Positions 6,497 to 11,392 of a stretch of DNA of 11,392 nt are shown piece after piece. Origin of the DNA: Spirochaetales bacterium (lineage in GTDB: Bacteria > Spirochaetota > Spirochaetia > DSM-27196 > PWMO01). The position numbers and the translations under genes were made by a program. The number at the start of each line of letters is the position of its first letter. Position 1 is the first letter of the stretch. The stretch is from positions 1 through 11,392 of the forward strand of contig SKLB01000367.1 in NCBI GenBank assembly GCA_007123465.1, read 5' to 3'. The notes beneath the pieces were generated by a model that had not been told where the DNA came from, did not search any database, and saw nothing but the letters and a program-made list of their open reading frames with translations.

Positions 6497-9400
6497 ATGC
6501 CGGAGAAGCGACGACATGTACGAATACAGCGCAGTGCCCGAGTAGCCTTTGACAGCGATGGACGGAGCATCGAGGCCAAGGCAACCGATATCAGCAGCTC
6601 CGGGATGCGCATCGTGGCGTCTCTCAATGAGGACCAGACGGGCCTCGACACCCTCCTGGTGCGGTTTCCCGATCTGGACGGAGAAGTGCAGATCCCGGCG
6701 CGGATCACGCGCCACGTTGAAAGCGGGTCCGACCGCGTCATCGGGCTGCAATTTGAGTTTGAAGCCGAGGCGCAGCGTGCCCTCATCGACAGTTACGTGC
6801 GCGCTGCCAAAGAACACGACATTCTCAACAGCGGCACCGGGTCCAATAACCGCAAGCTTCCGCGAGCCTCGTGCGTCATCGCTTCGGTGAGCACCGACCA
6901 CCGGAGCGCCACTATTCAGAGCCTGGACAACGTATCAACCGACGGTTTTCTTGCTACCTACGGCGGTTACCTGGCAATCGGCGACAGAATGACGTTGAAG
7001 CTGGCACTGCCGGGCGAGAAGCGCACGCTTGGTGCCGAGGTTTCGGTGGTATATACCGAGCGCAACCCGTTTCACGATCGGGCTTCAGCCGGCTTGCGCA
7101 TTGAGCGGATCGGTGAAATAGACCGCACCAGGCTGCGCAATTTCATCGTGCAGGCCAGTTCGGGCGGCACGCTGCGCACCGTTCACAGCTGGATCGAACA
7201 ACAGGGGCTGGAGAGCAGCTTCCAGGTGAGTGAGCCGGAGGCGGTTGCACACTATATACAGCTGGTGATGGCAACCGGAGCGCTGCTGCACCTGATGCCG
7301 GCCCATGGCCACGAAGTGCGCAGCGGGTTGGTGACGTCGTTTGATGCCGAAAACTGGACTATTACGCTGCAGATCTCCGCCGGCCGGCCGATCGACGCAG
7401 CCGAGACAACCCTCTTCGGCAGCTTTGTTGCAGACGCCGGCAGTTTTTTCTTTTCCACAACCGTTCAGCAGATACGTGACGCTGCGCTGCGGTGTGACGC
7501 GCCGGGTAAGCTGTTTCGCAGTGAGCAGCGGTCGTACGGCCGCAAGATCCTGGACGAGGGTACCGAGTTTGGACTGATGCTCGATGGACCCACGGCACGC
7601 GAGATTCCGGCACGCCTGGTTGATATCAGCCGGCGCGGATTCCTGTGCGAGTTCACCGCGGATCAGGATATACTGGCCAAGCTGGAAGGGCTGGCCAGTG
7701 TCTATTACCGCATGGCGGAGTCGCTTGGCCTCGACTCGCACGGTGAGATACGGCACCTGCAGTCAAGCGTGGTTCCCGGTGAAGCCGACGATGAGGCGCT
7801 GGTCCGTATTGGTGTCGAGGCGGGAATCCGCCGCAGCGAGACCAGGCTGCGCCAGGTGGAAAGCGCCGAGTGGGACTCGATGCCGGTCTATCGCTTGCAA
7901 ACCGGGGTTCTGGGACTGCCGGGGACGACCTCAACGCTGCTGCGCTACCCCGACGAGCGCGGCCGTTCTATCGCGGCGCTCTTGAACACGGTTGGTCTGA
8001 GCCGTTCGAGCGGCTCAGAGAGGCCGCCGGCAACCGTGTTTGTTTTGCCGCCGGCGTTCGGTAAGAAGAAAGAAGCGCTGGCACCGTTGGCCGCGGTGCT
8101 GATGGCCAACTTTGCCCACCGCGGTGAGCCCCTGGCTGTGGTGCGCTACGACGGAATTGACCGCCCCGGTGAGAGTGACAACGCCTACGCCGGGGTAGAC
8201 CACGGTTACGAGATGCTGCACTACAGAATCAGCAGCGGGCGGTCGGACCTGCAGGCAACTCTCGACTACGTTGACAGCAGTCCGCTGTTCCGTGCGGACC
8301 GCGTTGTGCTGGTTACCTTCAGCATGTCGGCGCTGGACGCGCGCAAAGTGCTCTCGGATCCGGCCAACAGGGGAATGGTCGACTACTGGGTCAGCGCGAT
8401 GGGCCTGCCGGCGGCTCAGACGGCGCTGCGCAACACCCTGGGTGGGCTGGATGTGGTTGGCAACTTCAAGATGGGCATTCCTTCGGGCGTCTGCGGTCTG
8501 CTGGGCCATCTGGTAGATATGGACCGCGTTGCCCAGGATCTGATAGATCAGCGCTACGCCTACATCACCGACGCGCGCGTTGACATGGCGCTAATCGATA
8601 CGCCGGTGCTCTGGCTGTACGGCCGCCACGATATGTGGGTGATGCCATCCGAGGTTGAAGACATCATGAGCGTGGCCGCCCCTGCTGCACGCGAGATAGT
8701 GCAGATTCCCGCCGGCCACAATCTTCGCACCAGTGATGACGCGCTACGCACGTTCAAGCTGATAACCGCGTACACCCTGCAGCAGCTTTCTGGCCAATGG
8801 TTGGATCCGGTTGATCCCGACAAGGACGAGGTGCTGGAGCTGATCACCTGTGAACGCGAGCGGCTCGATCAGCGCCGCGCGCCCGATCCGGTGCAGTACT
8901 GGCACAATTATCTGGTTGGCCGCGGCGAGCCCGGCAGCGGTTACGACTTCTACCGCAACCTGGTCGACTTTCGCCGTTTTCTGCAGCGCCAGGGCGAGCT
9001 GCTGGAGGTCGGAGACGGCATGCAGGTGGCCGATATGGGCTGCGGCACCGGACTCTATCTCGAGCAGCTGTTTCAGCTGCACGGCGCGGGCGGGCACCTC
9101 GAGGCGCGTTCGGTTGACGTTACTGCGGTTGACCTCGTGAGTGAAGCACTGCAGAGCGCGAGCCGTAAGGTTGACGCCGTACTCAGCGGCGCTAGCGCCC
9201 CGGAGGGTTGGAGCATCCAGTACCTCCAGGCGGATCTCGAGCCGAGCCGGCTGCTTCCGCTGCAGGAGCTTATCGAGGATCCGCGGCTGCCATTGCCGCA
9301 TCTGCGCGGCAGAATTGAGGGGCTCACCGGCGCAATCTGCAAAGAGCTGCAGCATGACCCTGATGGCGTTCTCGGACGCTACGCGCGCGGTCAGTCCGAA

Positions 9401-9976
9401 GAAACCGTTGCCCCGGCGGCTGTCGAGGGCTGCGCGCTGACGCCTGAGGTGCAACAGGTTCTGCACGATCTTCATCAGGCCGCGCGCTACCTGAGCGGGA
9501 CGCTGCCGAAGCACTCCGTGCCGCAGTTCAGCCGGCTGTCATTCGGGGCGCTGGAACGCCCGCTGAACTACAGTTTTGCCGATGCTTCGTTTGACAGGAT
9601 CAACGCCAGTCTGTTCATTTCCTATCTGTTCAACCCGTACTACGCTATCGTCGAGTTCTACCGCATGTTGCGTCCCGGCGGCCGCGTAGTAGTATCCAGC
9701 ATGCGGCCCGATAGCGATATCTCGGTGATCTTTACCGAGTACGTTGAAGAGACAACCCAGAGTTACAGCGGAGGCTCGGAGCTGCGCGACGCACGCGAGA
9801 TGCTCAATGAAGCCGCTGAGTTGTTCGAGCTGGAAGAAGAGGGCTATTTCCGGTTCTTTGATGCCCCGGAGCTGGTTGCGATGCTGAGCGACGCCGGTTT
9901 CTGCAACGTCACCGTTGAGCGCGCGCTGGGGTCACCGCCGCAGGCGGTGATTGCGGCCGCCGACAAACCGCTGTGA
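6497..9976 (+). CDS. Giant fusion: three PilZ domains, LuxD-like acyl hydrolase/transferase and SAM methyltransferase
   Basis: This is an 1159-residue, apparently cytosolic protein with no signal peptide or membrane segment. PilZ domains bind c-di-GMP through RxxxR and D/NxSxxG. All three copies are intact: R5/R9 with DISSSG (31-36); R119/R123 with NVSTDG (145-150); R345/R349 with DISRRG (376-381), the last preceded by a YcgR-like flanking domain (about 225-340). After a Ser/Arg-rich linker (about 500-512), residues 464-795 form an alpha/beta hydrolase laid out like LuxD of bioluminescence operons, with S609 (TFSMS), D712 (HDMWV) and H741 (AGHNL) as the likely triad. Residues 815-1155 are a class I methyltransferase: ADMGCGTGLYL (845-855), AVDLVSEAL (877-885) and LRPGGRVVVSS (1058-1068), with an insertion of about 130 residues (890-1022). 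The start fits the usual PilZ opening, EKRRHVRI. It overlaps the ligase by GTGA. Regulation of acyl release or methylation by c-di-GMP is inferred; the substrate is unknown. Confidence 0.88.
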   Translation: MPEKRRHVRIQRSARVAFDSDGRSIEAKATDISSSGMRIVASLNEDQTGLDTLLVRFPDLDGEVQIPARITRHVESGSDRVIGLQFEFEAEAQRALIDSYVRAAKEHDILNSGTGSNNRKLPRASCVIASVSTDHRSATIQSLDNVSTDGFLATYGGYLAIGDRMTLKLALPGEKRTLGAEVSVVYTERNPFHDRASAGLRIERIGEIDRTRLRNFIVQASSGGTLRTVHSWIEQQGLESSFQVSEPEAVAHYIQLVMATGALLHLMPAHGHEVRSGLVTSFDAENWTITLQISAGRPIDAAETTLFGSFVADAGSFFFSTTVQQIRDAALRCDAPGKLFRSEQRSYGRKILDEGTEFGLMLDGPTAREIPARLVDISRRGFLCEFTADQDILAKLEGLASVYYRMAESLGLDSHGEIRHLQSSVVPGEADDEALVRIGVEAGIRRSETRLRQVESAEWDSMPVYRLQTGVLGLPGTTSTLLRYPDERGRSIAALLNTVGLSRSSGSERPPATVFVLPPAFGKKKEALAPLAAVLMANFAHRGEPLAVVRYDGIDRPGESDNAYAGVDHGYEMLHYRISSGRSDLQATLDYVDSSPLFRADRVVLVTFSMSALDARKVLSDPANRGMVDYWVSAMGLPAAQTALRNTLGGLDVVGNFKMGIPSGVCGLLGHLVDMDRVAQDLIDQRYAYITDARVDMALIDTPVLWLYGRHDMWVMPSEVEDIMSVAAPAAREIVQIPAGHNLRTSDDALRTFKLITAYTLQQLSGQWLDPVDPDKDEVLELITCERERLDQRRAPDPVQYWHNYLVGRGEPGSGYDFYRNLVDFRRFLQRQGELLEVGDGMQVADMGCGTGLYLEQLFQLHGAGGHLEARSVDVTAVDLVSEALQSASRKVDAVLSGASAPEGWSIQYLQADLEPSRLLPLQELIEDPRLPLPHLRGRIEGLTGAICKELQHDPDGVLGRYARGQSEETVAPAAVEGCALTPEVQQVLHDLHQAARYLSGTLPKHSVPQFSRLSFGALERPLNYSFADASFDRINASLFISYLFNPYYAIVEFYRMLRPGGRVVVSSMRPDSDISVIFTEYVEETTQSYSGGSELRDAREMLNEAAELFELEEEGYFRFFDAPELVAMLSDAGFCNVTVERALGSPPQAVIAAADKPL
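7997..8018 (+). repeat. Perfect inverted repeat (potential mRNA hairpin) inside the fusion gene
   Basis: CTGAGCCG (7997-8004) and CGGCTCAG (8011-8018) form an eight-base-pair GC-rich stem with a six-base loop, TTCGAG. It falls in the codons of the Ser/Arg-rich linker near the start of the hydrolase core. No T-tract follows, so it is not a classical terminator; it might slow ribosomes between domains. Confidence 0.4.
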
Positions 9977-11376
9977 ATCCCACGATAGCATCCGCGGCGC
10001 TGGATGCACTGCAGCAATGGGGCAAGCACCCCTGTCTGGTGGAGCTCAGAGACGCAAAGAACGCACTACCCGTCAGCGCCGATGAGCTGAGAAGTCGCAT
10101 TCTGGATGCCTCGGTGCAGTTGTCGCGCTGGGGTCTGCAGCGTGGAACCCTGGTTGCAGTGTTTCTGGAGAACTCGATTGACTACGTGGTGATACTGCTC
10201 GCGCTGGTCAGGCTCAAAGCAATCCCGGTGCTCGGAAAGCTCGAGTACCGCACTCTTGAGCTGAACGAGGTGTTCGAAAACTCCGATCCGCCGGTTGTCA
10301 TCAGTGAGCAGCACCATCTATCGCTGCTGGAGCCGTACCTGCGCGGCCGAACGGTTATCTCCAGAACCGATCAGGCGCTACGCCTGGTACAGCAGCGCGC
10401 TGAGCCGGCAGAGCCGGCTGATCTTGCCGATGATATCGCGTCGGTCAACTACACCTATCGTGGTTACGGCTATCCGCTTGGCGCGCTGGTCTCGCATCAG
10501 CAGTACCTCGACGGTGCACGAGTGCTGCAGGAAGAGGGGCTGCAGGCGGCGCCCGGAGACCGCATGCTCTACAGCATTCCGATGTCGCACATCTTTACGC
10601 TGGTTGGCTGTATCATGGTCCCTCTGCTCTACGGCCTCACCGGCGTCATCGCGCGAACTATCCATCCGCGAGTGCTCTTTGACGCGATTAATGTGCTCAA
10701 GATCCAGCACGTGACCGCAGTTCCCGAGCTGTACGCGTTGTTGCGGCGCGCCGCCGGGGACTCGACGCAGCTGCCTTCGCTGCAGGCGTTTGTCTGCGGT
10801 GGCAGCGTACTTGGCGACGGCGAGTATCACGCGCTGCGCGAGACGTTTGGTGTTGAGGTGCTGCACGGATACGGGTTGACCGAGTTCACTCCGGTAAGCC
10901 GCAACTCGCGCGGCAAGGCGCGGGCGGGGACCGTTGGTCCGGTCTGCCAGGGGGTAGAGTGTCGTATCGATTCAAAGGACGGCAGCGCCACAGGCGAGAT
11001 CCTGGTCAGGGCCGCTTCGATGAGCCAGGGCTATTACCGCAGACCGCGCGAGTCGCAGCAATCACGCGCAGGTGACTGGTTACGCACCGGAGATATCGGC
11101 CATTTTGACGGTGATCACCTCGTGTTCGACGCCGAAGAAAAGTTGACATGTAAGGTAAATGGCGTTATAGTAGATTTAGAGGAAATACGCCGTGCTTTGT
11201 GCCTCGACCCGGATATCGCCGATGCTATCGTCAGGGCGCACCAGAACAGCGTAGAAGTAGACATCGTACCGGCACGTCACTTTGCTCCCAATGAAAAAAT
11301 ACCACAGATCAGAGCGTCGTTGAAGCAGTTGCTGGCACCGTACAAGGTTCCCAAGACCATAAACCTACAGCGCTAA
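9973..11376 (+). CDS. AMP-binding (ANL superfamily) acyl/aryl-CoA synthetase-like ligase, possibly frameshifted at the C-terminus
   Basis: This 467-residue protein has the adenylate-forming fold, which activates a carboxylic acid with ATP and passes it to CoA, a carrier protein or another acceptor. Visible motifs are the A4-like SIPMSHIFTL (201-210), A5 HGYGLTE (298-304), A7 LRTGD (370-374) and A8 KLTCKVNGVIVDLEEI (390-405). The A3 nucleotide loop reads YTYRGYGYPLGA (160-171) rather than the usual YTSGTTGxPKGV, losing the hydroxyl cluster and the lysine. The protein stops seven residues after KVPK, before the A10 region with the catalytic lysine; the frame beginning at 11372 encodes ANLPTLK, which would continue A10. 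The GTG start at 9973 overlaps the fusion gene stop and lacks a clear Shine-Dalgarno, implying coupling. It is probably the activating partner of the LuxD-like domain, analogous to LuxE but from the PF00501-like branch. The substrate is unknown. Confidence 0.85.
   Translation: MNPTIASAALDALQQWGKHPCLVELRDAKNALPVSADELRSRILDASVQLSRWGLQRGTLVAVFLENSIDYVVILLALVRLKAIPVLGKLEYRTLELNEVFENSDPPVVISEQHHLSLLEPYLRGRTVISRTDQALRLVQQRAEPAEPADLADDIASVNYTYRGYGYPLGALVSHQQYLDGARVLQEEGLQAAPGDRMLYSIPMSHIFTLVGCIMVPLLYGLTGVIARTIHPRVLFDAINVLKIQHVTAVPELYALLRRAAGDSTQLPSLQAFVCGGSVLGDGEYHALRETFGVEVLHGYGLTEFTPVSRNSRGKARAGTVGPVCQGVECRIDSKDGSATGEILVRAASMSQGYYRRPRESQQSRAGDWLRTGDIGHFDGDHLVFDAEEKLTCKVNGVIVDLEEIRRALCLDPDIADAIVRAHQNSVEVDIVPARHFAPNEKIPQIRASLKQLLAPYKVPKTINLQR
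11143..11171 (+). promoter_or_regulatory. Near-consensus sigma70-type promoter inside the ligase gene
   Basis: TTGACA (11143-11148), exactly 17 bases, then TATAGT (11166-11171). The stretch is AT-rich and forces several AT-ending codons in a row (GTA, AAT, ATA, GTA, GAT, TTA) in an otherwise GC-rich gene. The predicted +1 is near 11178, about 200 bases before the ligase stop, so it would serve genes beyond the right edge or a small RNA. Confidence 0.6.
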
Positions 11377-11392
11377 CCTGCCGACACTCAAA
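11372..11392 (+). other. Out-of-frame continuation of the ligase A10 motif
   Basis: In the frame one base after the ligase frame, these bases encode ANLPTLK and run open to the window end. Removing one base near the TAA at 11374 would give KTINLQRNLPTLK, placing LP at the spacing after KVPK that is normal for A10 of this family (about seven residues between KVPK and LP). Confidence 0.45.

Noticed and set aside
8580..8608. TTGACA inside the fusion gene as an internal promoter
   Set aside because: The position 17 bases downstream is CCGGTG, with no acceptable -10.
8744..9514. 256-codon minus-strand open frame opposite the fusion gene
   Set aside because: It is the shadow of a gene with clear domain motifs; the translation shows no recognisable family.
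9591..9619. Second TTGACA inside the fusion gene as an internal promoter
   Set aside because: The -10 position is TTCATT, a poor match, and the surrounding codons look ordinary.
11192..11254. Small ORF from GTG 11192 downstream of the internal promoter, with AGAGG nine bases before it
   Set aside because: It gives only about 20 codons of low-information sequence inside the ligase and ends at a TAG, so there is no support that it is a gene.

Overview
The window comes from a GC-rich bacterial chromosome. It is densely coded on the plus strand, and most neighbouring genes overlap by 1-4 bases. One gene lies on the minus strand. I cannot assign a species. An archaeal-type (AspS2) aspartyl-tRNA synthetase, a NadR-like protein, several PilZ domains and two MATE transporters are compatible with a free-living anaerobe or spirochaete-like organism, but this is a weak inference. 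I see no rRNA, tRNA, CRISPR array or insertion sequence.

Left block (2-3131, plus): the C-terminal part of a type I asparaginase runs in from the left edge and overlaps aspS2 by ATGA. AspS2 in turn overlaps a MepA-like MATE exporter by one base. The synthetase carries the His/Pro pair associated with non-discriminating AspRS, so it probably charges both tRNA-Asp and tRNA-Asn. An asparaginase and a tRNA-dependent asparagine route are thus side by side.

Middle (3155-4215): a minus-strand NadR-like protein has an intact NMN adenylyltransferase half and a kinase half whose P-loop is destroyed. It converges on the first MATE gene. Its strong sigma70-type promoter places transcription start almost on the ATG, and it interlocks with a candidate promoter for the divergent plus-strand operon. 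That operon seems to open with a six-codon ORF (MTGAYL) whose stop overlaps the GTG start of the second MATE gene.

Right block (4212-11376, plus): a NorM-like MATE exporter and a class IV PLP aminotransferase overlap by ATGA. After a 42-base gap comes a giant 1159-residue protein, which overlaps an AMP-forming ligase by GTGA. The giant protein has three PilZ domains with intact c-di-GMP motifs, a LuxD-like acyl-transferase/thioesterase domain with a complete Ser-Asp-His triad, and a SAM methyltransferase with a long insertion. Together with the ligase it looks like a c-di-GMP-gated acyl-activation or modification system, and it is the most novel part of the window. The ligase has an aberrant A3 loop. 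It stops just before its catalytic A10 lysine, but the expected LP of A10 continues in the next frame, which suggests a frameshift. A near-consensus promoter is embedded in the last 250 bases of the ligase gene and probably drives genes beyond the right edge.
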